DNA of 33,023 nucleotides from CAZWRK01 sp964635875 (GCA_964635875.1 CAZWRK010000044.1:1-33023), one strand, 5' to 3'. Positions 1-9,322 are shown, counted from the stretch's first letter. The notes: generated by a model not told the origin, from the sequence alone. Translations and numbers: made by a program.

Positions 1-80
1 CCTTCACGCCACTCATCAAAACGATGGGCGCTGTGCGACAATGCGCAGGGATCTTTTTTGGTGAATACAGGGGGGCATGA
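1..80 (+). CDS. possible 3' end of an upstream gene (partial)
   Basis: From base 3 one frame is open to a TGA at 78-80 and would encode about 25 residues ending in GIFFGEYRGA. Its stop overlaps the ATG at 77 of the next gene (ATGA), an arrangement typical of translationally coupled genes. Another frame is also open over this short stretch, so the call rests mainly on the overlap. The product cannot be recognised from so few residues. Confidence 0.3.
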   Translation, partial: FTPLIKTMGAVRQCAGIFFGEYRGA

Positions 81-1384
81 TGGCGATTATTGATCTGGTG
101 AAGTGGAACGGCAATCCGAGCATTTTGGCGTGGAAATTTCCATCTGAAGAGTTGTCAACGTGGACGCAATTAATCGTCAACGAAACCCAAGAAGCGTACT
201 TGGTGAAAGAGGGCGTGTATCAAGGGCCGTTTGGCGCGGGGCGGCATACCCTTTCGACCAATAATATCCCGCTGTTAACGACGCTAATTGGCCTCCCGTT
301 TGGTGGGCAATCGCCGTTTTCAGCCGAGGTGTGGTACGTCAATAAAGCGACTAATCTCGATGTGAAATGGGGGACGCCCGACCCGATTCAGCTGCAAGAC
401 CCAAAATATCAAATCATGGTGCCGGTGCGGGCGTTTGGGCAGTACGGGATTAAAGTCGTCGATCCGAAAAAATTCCTGCTTAAACTGGTCGGCACTTTGT
501 CGAGCTTTGATGTAGAAACCCTGTCTGATTATTTTAAGGGCGTATTTACCACCAAAATTAAATCCAGCATCGCCAGCGCCATCATCAAAAATGGTCAGTC
601 GGTACTCGAAATTTCGACCGAGCTGGAAACCCTCTCCGCGTTGCTTAAAGCCTCGCTTGCGCCAGAAATGGACGATTACGGCGTCGATCTGACGCAGTTC
701 AACATCCATTCGATTAATGTCCCCGAAGACGATCCCGCTGTGGTGACGCTCAAATCGGCGCTGGCGCGTCGGGCGGAGATGGGCTTGTTGGGGACGAATT
801 ATCAGCAACAACGGACCTTTGATGTGCTCGAAACCGCTGCCGGTAACGAAGGTGCCGCTGGAACGGTGTTAGGCGCTGGTATGGGTATGGGAATGGGGAT
901 GGGCATGGGAGGCATGATGGGCGGCGCGTTTACTCAATTAGCGCCGCACATGCAAACCCAGTCCGTCGCGCCGCAAGCACAGCTGAACTGCGCAAAATGC
1001 AACACGCCATACACCGCAGGGATGAAGTTCTGCGGCGGCTGTGGCAATGCCCTCGCCGCGCCCGCGACAGCCACCGCGATGCCGATGTTGAGTTGTGACA
1101 AGTGTCATGCCGAGGTGCCCAAGGGTGCGAAATTTTGCCCGCATTGCGCCGACCCCGTTTACGCCTGCCCATCGTGCGGCGAAGACAATCCGAGCGGCGC
1201 GGCGCATTGCCGTCGCTGCGGTGATGCGATGCCGATTCATTGCAGCAACTGCCAAGCCAGCGTGCCCGCACAGGCTAAATTCTGCCCTGCCTGCGGCACT
1301 AAAACCCAGCCTTCGTGCAAAAAATGTAGTGCCGACATCGTTGCGGGTGCGAAATTCTGCCCGTCGTGCGGCGAAGCGCAATAA
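77..1384 (+). CDS. SPFH-domain protein with five C-terminal zinc ribbons
   Basis: This 435-residue protein resembles the 'virion core protein/YdjI-like' SPFH group (stomatin/prohibitin superfamily with C-terminal zinc ribbons). Residues about 25-235 form the SPFH-like part (VWYVNKATNLDVKWGTPDPI is typical). Residues 269-283 are a Met-Gly tract. Five CxxC...CxxC ribbons then start near residues 305, 340, 364, 389 and 414. There is no obvious signal peptide or long hydrophobic segment, so it is probably cytoplasmic or peripherally membrane-bound. The G-rich Shine-Dalgarno at 70-75 lies too close to the ATG at 77 and better fits the in-frame ATG at 80. A second zinc-ribbon gene follows after 44 bases in the same direction, suggesting an operon. 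The biochemical function of the family is not established; a scaffold or membrane-stress role is inference. Confidence 0.85.
   Translation: MMAIIDLVKWNGNPSILAWKFPSEELSTWTQLIVNETQEAYLVKEGVYQGPFGAGRHTLSTNNIPLLTTLIGLPFGGQSPFSAEVWYVNKATNLDVKWGTPDPIQLQDPKYQIMVPVRAFGQYGIKVVDPKKFLLKLVGTLSSFDVETLSDYFKGVFTTKIKSSIASAIIKNGQSVLEISTELETLSALLKASLAPEMDDYGVDLTQFNIHSINVPEDDPAVVTLKSALARRAEMGLLGTNYQQQRTFDVLETAAGNEGAAGTVLGAGMGMGMGMGMGGMMGGAFTQLAPHMQTQSVAPQAQLNCAKCNTPYTAGMKFCGGCGNALAAPATATAMPMLSCDKCHAEVPKGAKFCPHCADPVYACPSCGEDNPSGAAHCRRCGDAMPIHCSNCQASVPAQAKFCPACGTKTQPSCKKCSADIVAGAKFCPSCGEAQ
881..925 (+). repeat. Met-Gly low-complexity tract inside the SPFH gene
   Basis: Fifteen consecutive codons encode only Met and Gly, largely as alternating MG. 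The Gly codons vary (ggt, gga, ggg, ggc), so the tract is not a perfect DNA hexamer repeat. It links the SPFH part to the zinc-ribbon tail and is probably a flexible or methionine-rich linker. Confidence 0.8.
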
Positions 1385-1428
1385 GTTCATACGGGGCGCG
1401 GGCGTGAACACATCAAAAGAGGCATTCG

Positions 1429-3342
1429 ATGCGCGACAAGTGTAAAAATTGTGGGGCTGAAATTGAGTACGCAGCCTCGATTCAATCGTTGAAGTGTCCG
1501 TATTGCGACACAGTCAACGAAATCAAAAAGCCAGAAAATGCATTGCCCCAGCAGGTCGATTTGATCATTCCGCTGGCCTTAAGCGTCGAGCAGCTTGAGT
1601 CGCAGGTGTATGCCTTTATGGCCAGCGGTCATTACACGCCGGATGATATGTTGGAAGCGGCCACGTTGATTCAGCGTGAGCGTTTTTACGTACCGGCATA
1701 TCGCTTTGCAATCGAGTACGAGGCGACGTGGACGGCGTCCTTTGGCTACGACCGGCAAGAGCCGTATACGAGCTATCGGACGGTCACGGTCAACGGCCAA
1801 AGTCGCCAAGAGGCCTATACCGCATATCGCACCGTCACCGATTGGCGGCCTGCGAATGGGGTGGATGCGGGGACGTTTGTGGTGTCGGCCTATGCGGGTC
1901 AATCGCTCGCGAAATCGGCATTAACACCCGCCGATATCGTGTCTGAAGTGGCGGCGGCTGCCACCCCGACGGCGTTCAACGCCTCGTTTATGACGGGGCT
2001 GAATACGGAAGATTTTTCGATCTCGGCGTCGCAAGCTTTTCAGACGTTGGGCGGCAAAATCGACAATATGATCGGCGATAAAGTTAAGGCACATGCCCAA
2101 GGCGATCGCCAACAAGATTGGCGCTGGAATGCAAAAACCTCGCATGTCGGCAATACCGTGTATGTGCCTTTGACCCATGTGGTATTCGATTACAAAGGGC
2201 GCGAATACCACTATTGGGCAGATGGTGCCTCGGGTAAGACGATGCGCGCCGATCCTTTGCCCGAAGACGATGACCGCAAGCAATTGGTCAATAAAGGCTT
2301 TGTTCCGGTCGGCTTGGCGGCGGTCGGTGTGGCCGCTTCGTCGGCGTTGTGGTCGTTTTCATGGGCGAGTTTGGCGGCGGTGGTGGCATTGGGCGGCTAT
2401 GGTTTGCTGCGTCGCAGCGCGATTTTGGGCTATTCAAAATCGATTCGCGAGTCGCTATTGCTGCAGCGGCAAGCCTCTTCGACGGCGACCACCCGTTTGA
2501 GCGCCGAGGAGCAAGACAAATTTACCCGTGCCTTTCAAAAGCCCGAAAAGCCGTTTCTGGCGAAAACGAATCATGATTATGCGCTGATTCCCTTGCTGGC
2601 TTCGGCGGCGATGGTGATGTCCCTCGCGCCGTCTTATTTGGGGCGTCATCATGTTGCGGCGGCGGTTACGCCGCAAGCGGTGAGCCAAACGGTGACACCG
2701 CACGCGGACTTGTCGCCCAAGGTGGTTTCTCCGGTGTCGAACACACCAAACCCGCCAGTGACGCCTCCCGTGGCGACTGTGTCGAGCGGACTATCCGAGC
2801 CTCTGCGTGTTTTGTTGACCAAGGCGGAGCATGCGCAATGGTCGGAAATTGACGGGGTGGCCGCGGAGATTCGTCAGCATGCACCGTCGGTGGACAAGGG
2901 CGACCGTAAGCTGAGCCGGTCTTTGAATCAGGAAGCTACCGCATTGCTCAAAAAGGGCAATAAAGTTGGGGCGATTGAGGTGTTGCAGCGTGGTTTGGAG
3001 GCCGATCCTTCAGACATCGAAACCAAAAATGATCTTGCGTACGCCCTGCTGTTACACGGCGATCTCGCGCCCGCTGAAACCCTTTTGAATGAAGTGTTGC
3101 TCAAGGTGCCGTCGCGGTCAGCCGCATGGATGAACTTGTCAGAATTGTATGCGCGTAAAGGCGCAGAGCATGCGAGCCCATCGCTGTCTGCGATGCGTTT
3201 GGCGGTGCTCTTTAGCCGTGATCGGCAGCGTTTGAGTGCGCGCTTAAAACATGCGGCGCAAGATCATTCAGTTGCGTTGTATCGAGACACCGCAACGAAG
3301 GTGATGCAGGAGATGGGTTCGATTCCTGAAAAAGCTTCTTAA
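1429..3342 (+). CDS. zinc-ribbon / transmembrane / TPR protein of unknown function
   Basis: I do not recognise a named gene. The 637-residue protein begins with a zinc ribbon (C5, C8, C23, C26). A soluble region to about residue 280 follows and contains a diverged duplication with a 17-residue offset: RQEPYTSYRTVT at 109 and RQEAYTAYRTVT at 126. A hydrophobic stretch lies at about 285-330 and a second at about 385-405. A Pro/Thr/Val-rich linker leads to a C-terminal helical region (about 460-610) that looks like TPR repeats, with 'GAIEVLQRGLEADPSDIETKNDLAYALL' cut across two helices. The start has a purine-rich AGAGG upstream. It follows the SPFH/zinc-ribbon gene by 44 bases and shares a zinc ribbon with it, so the two products probably act together at the inner membrane (inference). 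Confidence 0.8.
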   Translation: MRDKCKNCGAEIEYAASIQSLKCPYCDTVNEIKKPENALPQQVDLIIPLALSVEQLESQVYAFMASGHYTPDDMLEAATLIQRERFYVPAYRFAIEYEATWTASFGYDRQEPYTSYRTVTVNGQSRQEAYTAYRTVTDWRPANGVDAGTFVVSAYAGQSLAKSALTPADIVSEVAAAATPTAFNASFMTGLNTEDFSISASQAFQTLGGKIDNMIGDKVKAHAQGDRQQDWRWNAKTSHVGNTVYVPLTHVVFDYKGREYHYWADGASGKTMRADPLPEDDDRKQLVNKGFVPVGLAAVGVAASSALWSFSWASLAAVVALGGYGLLRRSAILGYSKSIRESLLLQRQASSTATTRLSAEEQDKFTRAFQKPEKPFLAKTNHDYALIPLLASAAMVMSLAPSYLGRHHVAAAVTPQAVSQTVTPHADLSPKVVSPVSNTPNPPVTPPVATVSSGLSEPLRVLLTKAEHAQWSEIDGVAAEIRQHAPSVDKGDRKLSRSLNQEATALLKKGNKVGAIEVLQRGLEADPSDIETKNDLAYALLLHGDLAPAETLLNEVLLKVPSRSAAWMNLSELYARKGAEHASPSLSAMRLAVLFSRDRQRLSARLKHAAQDHSVALYRDTATKVMQEMGSIPEKAS

Positions 3343-3354
3343 GTGTTGTGCATG

Positions 3355-3382
3355 AAAAAACCCCGCCGAGGCGGGGTTTTTT
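3355..3382 (+). terminator. bidirectional rho-independent terminator
   Basis: A CCCCGC/GCGGGG stem (3361-3366 and 3371-3376) with a CGAG loop is flanked by six A on the left and six T on the right. It can therefore terminate both the zinc-ribbon operon from the left and gltD from the right. It lies exactly between these convergent genes. Confidence 0.92.
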
Positions 3383-3401
3383 GTGCGGACGTGTGCGGTG
3401 A

Positions 3402-4814
3402 TTACCACGCGCCCACAAAGTTCAGAATGCCTTCTGCGGCTTGGCGGCCTTCAAACACGGCACGCACCACCAAATCTGCGCCGCGCACCTGATCGCCACC
3501 GGCAAACACTTTCGGATTGCTGGTTTGGAATTTGAAGGTTTGACGCTCGGCAGCGATTGTCCGGCCACGCTCGTCGGTGTTCACCGACACGCCATCGAAC
3601 CAGCTCATGCGCTCGGTTTGGAAACCGAAAGCAATCACGACACGATCGCATTCCAAGACTTGTTCCGAGCCTTCGACGATTTCGGCGTTGCGACGGCCTT
3701 TGGCATCCGGTGCGCCCAAACGGGTTTCAGCCAGTTTTAGACGCAAGCTGCCGTCGGCGGCTTGTTCAATGCCCATCGGTTGACGGTTCCACAAGAACTC
3801 GACGCCTTCTTCTTTGGCGTTTGCGACTTCACGCTTAGAGCCCGGCATGTTTTCTTCGTCACGACGATATGCACAAATGACCGATTCTGCGCCTTGACGA
3901 ATCGAGGTGCGGTTGCAGTCCATTGCGGTATCGCCACCGCCCAACACCACGACCCGTTTACCGGCCATGCTGTTGAACGGCTCGTCGTTCAAGGTGCCCA
4001 TAGAATGGCGCACGTTGTTAATCAGGAACGGTAGCGCCTCGATCACGCCGGGCAGGTTTTCACCGTCGAAACCGCCCTTCATGTATTTGTAAGCGCCCAT
4101 GCCCATAAATACGGCATCAAACTCTTCGAGCAGCGATTCGGCCGAAACATCGGTGCCGATTTCGGTATTCAGACGGAACTCAACGCCCATCTCTTCCATG
4201 ATCGCGCGACGACGTTGCACCACGGTTTTTTCGAGTTTGAACTCGGGAATACCAAAGGTCAGCAAGCCGCCGATTTCTTCGTAACGGTCGAAGACAACCG
4301 GCTTCACGCCATTGCGCACCAAGACATCGGCGCAGGCCAAACCCGCAGGACCGGCACCAATCACTGCGACGCGCTTATCGGTCCAAACTACTTTGGACAT
4401 ATCTGGCCGCCAGCCGGCTTTAAAGGCTTCGTCGGTAATGTATTTTTCGACCGAGCCAATGGTCACCGCGCCAAAGCCACCTTGATTCAAGGTGCAGCTG
4501 CCTTCGCACAGACGATCTTGCGGGCAAACGCGGCCGCAGATTTCTGGCAAGGAGTTGGTTTTATGGCTGAGTTCGGCCGCTTCAAAGAGCTTGCCTTCTT
4601 TGACCAGTTGTAACCAGTTTGGAATGTAGTTGTGAACTGGACATTCCCATTCGCAGTACGGGTTACCACAGGACAAGCACCGACCGGCTTGGTCGGTGGC
4701 TTCGCCGCTGTTGAGCGGCTGATAAATTTCAAAGAACTTCTGCTTACGCATCTCGGCGGGGAATTTTTCGCCGGGATTGCGCTGCAGGTTCATAAACTGG
4801 AATACGTCACCCAT
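3402..4814 (-). CDS. gltD: glutamate synthase [NADPH] small subunit
   Basis: GltD takes electrons from NADPH through FAD and iron-sulfur clusters to GltB, which makes glutamate from 2-oxoglutarate and glutamine. With the start at 4814 the protein has 470 residues, the usual length. The N-terminal cluster domain shows C46, C49, C54, C58 and C93, C97, C103, C107. The FAD Rossmann motif GAGPAG is at 153-158, and a second dinucleotide motif GGGDTAMD follows. The open frame extends 18 codons further upstream, but 4814 is preceded by AAAGGAAAAA and matches the family N-terminus (MGDVFQFMNL). It lies 65 bases downstream of gltB on the same strand, with a strong hairpin in the gap. Confidence 0.96.
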   Translation of the reverse strand: MGDVFQFMNLQRNPGEKFPAEMRKQKFFEIYQPLNSGEATDQAGRCLSCGNPYCEWECPVHNYIPNWLQLVKEGKLFEAAELSHKTNSLPEICGRVCPQDRLCEGSCTLNQGGFGAVTIGSVEKYITDEAFKAGWRPDMSKVVWTDKRVAVIGAGPAGLACADVLVRNGVKPVVFDRYEEIGGLLTFGIPEFKLEKTVVQRRRAIMEEMGVEFRLNTEIGTDVSAESLLEEFDAVFMGMGAYKYMKGGFDGENLPGVIEALPFLINNVRHSMGTLNDEPFNSMAGKRVVVLGGGDTAMDCNRTSIRQGAESVICAYRRDEENMPGSKREVANAKEEGVEFLWNRQPMGIEQAADGSLRLKLAETRLGAPDAKGRRNAEIVEGSEQVLECDRVVIAFGFQTERMSWFDGVSVNTDERGRTIAAERQTFKFQTSNPKVFAGGDQVRGADLVVRAVFEGRQAAEGILNFVGAW

Positions 4815-4835
4815 GTCTTTTTCCTTTACGACTTC

Positions 4836-4858
4836 GTGGCAGGTCGATGACCTGCCAC
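4836..4858 (-). promoter_or_regulatory. perfect 10-bp hairpin in the gltB-gltD gap
   Basis: GTGGCAGGTC (4836-4845) and GACCTGCCAC (4849-4858) form a perfect inverted repeat around a 3-base loop. No T-run follows on the minus strand, so it is not a classical terminator. It may stabilise the 3' end of gltB mRNA, attenuate gltD, or be a small repetitive palindrome. Confidence 0.7.
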
Positions 4859-4879
4859 AGAAGCCCAACGCCCGTTCGA

Positions 4880-7800
4880 TTAATCCTTCAGCAAGCTATC
4901 GAGCTTGGCAGCCTTCGGTTTGACCAACCAGAAATAATCGACGTAGTCATCGAAGTTTTCCAGCATGGCGCGACCGATTTCCGAGCCGGTCAACTCAACG
5001 TGTTTTGCAATCTTGTCGAGAAGGTAGGCGCGGTATTGACCCATGGCTTCGCCATTGATCAGGCTGATATCAATCAATTCGTTGTTGTAACGGTAAGCAA
5101 AGCGTTCTGCGCGGTCGTACACGAAGGCAAAGCCGCCGGTCATCCCTGCACCGAAGTTGTAGCCTGTCTCACCCAATACAATCACGCTACCGCCGGTCAT
5201 GTATTCGCAGCAATGGTCGCCTGCGCCCTCAATCACGGCGAGTGCGCCGGAGTTGCGGACCGCAAAACGTTCCCCTGCGACGCCCGAGGCAAACAGCTGG
5301 CCGCCGGTGGCACCGTAGAGGCAGGTGTTGCCCACGATGATGGAGTCGTGTGATTTGTAAGCCGAGTCTTTCGGCGGACGCACCACAATGCGACCACCGG
5401 CCATGCCCTTACCGACGTAGTCGTTGGCATCGCCATCGATTTCGAGGTGCAGACCTTTGGCGTTCCAGACCCCGAAGGATTGACCAGCAGAACCTTTGAA
5501 CTTCACGGTCAGGCAGCCTTCTGGCAAGCCATCCGCGCCATGAATCCGTGCGATTTCACCCGACAAACGCGCCCCAATCGAACGATGGATGTTACGAATA
5601 TCGTATTCCAAAGTCATCATTTGGCGTTGTTCAATGGCAAGTTGCGCATCGACGACCATTTGTTCGGCCAACTCGCCTTTATCGAACGACGGGTTCGAAT
5701 CGGTGATGCAGAAACGCGGTTGGTCGGCCGGAATGCCACCTTCGCTCAGCAAGGCCGACAAGTCGAGTTTGCCTTGTTTTGCGCTTTCGCCTTCGATCAG
5801 CTCGATCAGGTCGAGGCGACCAATCAGCTCTTCCATGGTGCGGACGCCCAATTTGGCCATCCACTCGCGGGTTTCACGCGCCATGAACAAGAAGTAGTTC
5901 ATGACCATTTCCGGCAGACCGATAAAGTGCTTCTGACGGAGCTTGATTTCTTGGGTCGCAACGCCGGTTGCGCAGTTGTTCAGGTGGCAAATCCGCAGGA
6001 ATTTGCAGCCCAAAGCGATCATTGGGCCGGTACCAAAGCCGAACGATTCCGCGCCCAAGATGGCGGCTTTGACCACATCCAAACCGGTTTTAAGGCCGCC
6101 ATCGGTTTGCATCCGTACGCGACCCCGCAGACCGTTCGCCCGCAGCACTTGTTGCGCTTCGGTCAGACCAAGTTCCCACGGCGAACCGGCATATTTGACC
6201 GAGGCCAGCGGCGATGCACCGGTACCACCGTCATAGCCGGAGATCGTGATCAAATCGGCATAGGCTTTTGCGACACCGGCGGCAATCGTGCCAACACCCG
6301 GCTCAGCCACCAATTTCACCGAAACCAAAGCTTTCGGGTTGACTTGTTTCAAGTCGAAAATCAGCTGCGCCAAATCTTCGATGGAGTAAATATCATGATG
6401 CGGCGGCGGCGAAATCAGGCTGATGCCCGGTTTCGAGCAGCGTAGTTTTGCAATCAACGGGGAGACTTTGTCGCCCGGTAATTGGCCGCCTTCACCCGGT
6501 TTTGCACCTTGCGCCACTTTGATCTGCAACACTTCTGCATTGACCAAATAGTGCGGTGTCACGCCAAAGCGTCCAGAAGCGACTTGCTTGATTTTGGACA
6601 TTTTGACGGTGCCGTAGCGGCTTGGATCTTCGCCGCCTTCGCCGGAGTTCGAGCGACCGCCCAAGCGGTTCATCGCTTCGGCCATGGCTTCGTGGGCTTC
6701 AGGCGACAGTGCGCCCAAAGACATCCCCGCCGAGTCAAAGCGTTTCAGAATGGCTTCGATGGGCTCGACTTCGTCGATCGAAATCGCTTGGCTGCCGTCG
6801 AGCTTCAGCTTCATCAGGTCGCGGAACATGGCCACAGGGCGTTCGTTAACGAGATGGGCATAGGTTTGATACGCGTCGTAGTCGTCGTTTTGGACGGCTT
6901 TTTGCAGCATCATCACGACGTCAGGGTTGTAGGCGTGATATTCCTCACCGTGCACATATTTGAGCAAACCGCCCTGAGAAATGCCGCGCATCGGATTAAA
7001 GGCCACACGAGCGAGGGCTTTTTGATCCAGTTCGAAGTCTTCGAAGTTTGCGCCCGAAATCCGCGAAACAGTGCCTTTGAGGCAGCGTTCGATGACGGCT
7101 TCGTTGACGCCAACGGCTTCAAACAGTTGCGAGCCGCGATAGCTGGCAATGGTCGAAATACCCATCTTCGACAGCACTTTCAGCAGGCCTTTGTTGATGC
7201 CTTTGCGATAGTACTGAAGGGCTTCGTTGACCTTTTTCTGAATCACGCCGTTGTTGACCAAATCAATAATGGTTTGGTAAGCCAAGTACGGGTAAATTGC
7301 CGTCGCGCCATAGCCGAGCAAGCAAGCGAACTGGTGCGGATCGCGGACAGTGCCGGTTTCGACCAGAATGTTCGACTTGCAGCGCAAACCTGCGTCGATC
7401 AAGGCATGGTGAACTGCACCGGTCGCAAACAGCGCGTGAATCGGTAAACGGTTCGGCGCAATGCAGCGATCCGACAGCACCACAATCACGGTATCGTCGC
7501 GAACCGCTTCGATGACGTGTTCGCACAGACGTGCCAGCGCGCCTTCGAGTGTGGTTTCAAGCGGGTCGTAGCACAAATCGAATGTGGTCGCCTTGAGGTA
7601 AGACTCGGGGCGAGTGGTCACATGATTGAATTTTTCATGGCTGAGAACCGGCGAACGCACTTCCAAACGGCGTGCATGTTCGGCGGTTTCTTCATACATG
7701 TTGCGCTCAGGGCCAAAGACCGTGTTCAACGACATCACGATCGCTTCGCGAATCGGGTCGATCGGCGGGTTGGTCACTTGCGCAAATTGCTGACGCAGAT

Positions 7801-9322
7801 AATCAAACGGCGAACGTACGCGCTGGCTGAGGACGGCCATCGGCGTGTCATCGCCCATCGAACCGACCGCTTCTTGGGCATTTTCTGCCAAGACGCGAAT
7901 AATTTGATCGCGTTCTTCCGAAGAAATGTCGAACATTTTCTGGAAGGTCAGCAGCTGCTCTGCACCAAACGGTGCGAGCGTCGTGTCGTCTTCCAGCGAG
8001 AATTCCAAGCGCTTCGCGTTTTCTTTGATCCACTGACGATACGGCTTGGCGCTTTTGAGTTGCGCGTCGATATCTTCAGGGAACAAGAGTTCGCCGGTGG
8101 TCAAGTCAGCGGCAAAGATTTGGCCCGGTTTGACACGGCCTTTGGAGACCACATCTTCCGGTTTGTAATCCCATACGCCCACTTCCGAAGAAATGGTCAG
8201 AATGCGATCTTTGGTCAGCACCCAGCGCGCCGGACGCAAGCCATTGCGATCCAACATACACGCGGCGTAGCGGCCATCGGTCAGCACGATACCGGCCGGA
8301 CCGTCCCACGGTTCCATGTGCATGGAGTTGAATTCGTAGAAGGCGCGCAAGTCTTTGTCGGTGGAATCGACGTTTTGCCATGCCGGAGGCACCAGCAAAC
8401 GCAAAGCGCGGAACAGCGGAATGCCGCCCATCAGCAAGCCTTCGAGCATGTTGTCCAGACTCATGGAGTCCGAACCGTCGGTTTGCACGATCGGGCGCAC
8501 GGCGTCCATATCGAGCAAAGTCGATTCCATGATTTGTTCGCGGGCTTTCGACCAGAAACGGTTGCCTTGAACGGTGTTGATTTCACCGTTGTGCGCGAGG
8601 AAACGGAACGGCTGGGCCAGTTTCCATTGCGGCCAAGTATTGGTCGAGAAGCGTTGGTGGAATACCGCCAAGCTGGATTCGAAGCGTTCGTCGCTCAAAT
8701 CCAAGAAGAACAACGGCAAGTTATCCGGCGTCACCAAACCTTTGTAAGACAAAGTGTGTGGATTGAGCGTCGGAATATAAAATGCCGAATCCGCGCGATT
8801 GGCTTTTTCGGCCAAGCGACGGCCAACGTACAGACGACGTTGGAATTCTGCTTCGTCCATGCCAAACGGGCAGTTGACGAAGACTTGATAAATCGCAGGC
8901 AAAGTCCGCATCGCGTACTCGCCGCAAGCCGCGTTATCCGTGGGAACCAAACGGAAGCCCGCAACTTCTAATTCTTGTTCTTCCAGACAGGCTTTGAGCG
9001 TGTCACGCGAAGCCTGACCTTCTGTGGCGCTGGCAAATACCAGCCCTGCTGCGTAGTTTTTTTTCAGCGCGATGCCGCACTCAGCGGCCACCTCGCGCAA
9101 AAAGCCATCGGGCTTGCGGAATAAAAGTCCACAGCCATCGCCAGACTTGCCATCCGCTGCGACCGCACCGCGGTGCGTCAACTGGGCAAGAGAGCTAATT
9201 GCGGTTTTCACGAGCCAATGGCTAGGCTGGTCGTCCATCTGGGCGATCAGGCCGAAACCACAGCTATCCTGTTCAAAGCTGGGGCGATACAGCGTGCCCT
9301 GCAACCATTGCTGTCTTTCCAT
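4880..9322 (-). CDS. gltB: glutamate synthase [NADPH] large subunit
   Basis: GltB hydrolyses glutamine in its N-terminal class II amidotransferase domain and channels ammonia to the FMN domain, where 2-oxoglutarate is converted to glutamate. The 1480-residue length is normal. The nucleophile is expected at Cys21 (DSCGFG), exposed by removal of a 20-residue propeptide. The FMN/synthase domain shows SPPPHHDIYSIEDL and ISGYDGGTGASPL. The 3Fe-4S ligands are in CKFLRICHLNNC. The C-terminal glycine-rich GXGXG beta-helix domain contains repeated GGxxVV/IVxGN elements. It precedes gltD on the same strand. Several long open frames lie antisense to it, but they carry no family signal. A sigma-70-like promoter candidate lies about 40-70 bases upstream. 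Confidence 0.97.
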   Translation of the reverse strand: MERQQWLQGTLYRPSFEQDSCGFGLIAQMDDQPSHWLVKTAISSLAQLTHRGAVAADGKSGDGCGLLFRKPDGFLREVAAECGIALKKNYAAGLVFASATEGQASRDTLKACLEEQELEVAGFRLVPTDNAACGEYAMRTLPAIYQVFVNCPFGMDEAEFQRRLYVGRRLAEKANRADSAFYIPTLNPHTLSYKGLVTPDNLPLFFLDLSDERFESSLAVFHQRFSTNTWPQWKLAQPFRFLAHNGEINTVQGNRFWSKAREQIMESTLLDMDAVRPIVQTDGSDSMSLDNMLEGLLMGGIPLFRALRLLVPPAWQNVDSTDKDLRAFYEFNSMHMEPWDGPAGIVLTDGRYAACMLDRNGLRPARWVLTKDRILTISSEVGVWDYKPEDVVSKGRVKPGQIFAADLTTGELLFPEDIDAQLKSAKPYRQWIKENAKRLEFSLEDDTTLAPFGAEQLLTFQKMFDISSEERDQIIRVLAENAQEAVGSMGDDTPMAVLSQRVRSPFDYLRQQFAQVTNPPIDPIREAIVMSLNTVFGPERNMYEETAEHARRLEVRSPVLSHEKFNHVTTRPESYLKATTFDLCYDPLETTLEGALARLCEHVIEAVRDDTVIVVLSDRCIAPNRLPIHALFATGAVHHALIDAGLRCKSNILVETGTVRDPHQFACLLGYGATAIYPYLAYQTIIDLVNNGVIQKKVNEALQYYRKGINKGLLKVLSKMGISTIASYRGSQLFEAVGVNEAVIERCLKGTVSRISGANFEDFELDQKALARVAFNPMRGISQGGLLKYVHGEEYHAYNPDVVMMLQKAVQNDDYDAYQTYAHLVNERPVAMFRDLMKLKLDGSQAISIDEVEPIEAILKRFDSAGMSLGALSPEAHEAMAEAMNRLGGRSNSGEGGEDPSRYGTVKMSKIKQVASGRFGVTPHYLVNAEVLQIKVAQGAKPGEGGQLPGDKVSPLIAKLRCSKPGISLISPPPHHDIYSIEDLAQLIFDLKQVNPKALVSVKLVAEPGVGTIAAGVAKAYADLITISGYDGGTGASPLASVKYAGSPWELGLTEAQQVLRANGLRGRVRMQTDGGLKTGLDVVKAAILGAESFGFGTGPMIALGCKFLRICHLNNCATGVATQEIKLRQKHFIGLPEMVMNYFLFMARETREWMAKLGVRTMEELIGRLDLIELIEGESAKQGKLDLSALLSEGGIPADQPRFCITDSNPSFDKGELAEQMVVDAQLAIEQRQMMTLEYDIRNIHRSIGARLSGEIARIHGADGLPEGCLTVKFKGSAGQSFGVWNAKGLHLEIDGDANDYVGKGMAGGRIVVRPPKDSAYKSHDSIIVGNTCLYGATGGQLFASGVAGERFAVRNSGALAVIEGAGDHCCEYMTGGSVIVLGETGYNFGAGMTGGFAFVYDRAERFAYRYNNELIDISLINGEAMGQYRAYLLDKIAKHVELTGSEIGRAMLENFDDYVDYFWLVKPKAAKLDSLLKD

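Noticed and set aside
1753..1851. Possible recombination or phase-variation repeat in the zinc-ribbon/TPR gene
   Set aside because: The two copies differ at many bases and are in frame, so slippage is unlikely; only a protein-level duplication is supported.
5447..8971. Long open frames on the plus strand (332, 321 and 484 codons) antisense to gltB
   Set aside because: They lie wholly inside a strongly conserved gene, show no family motif, and are explained by the codon bias of gltB on the opposite strand.
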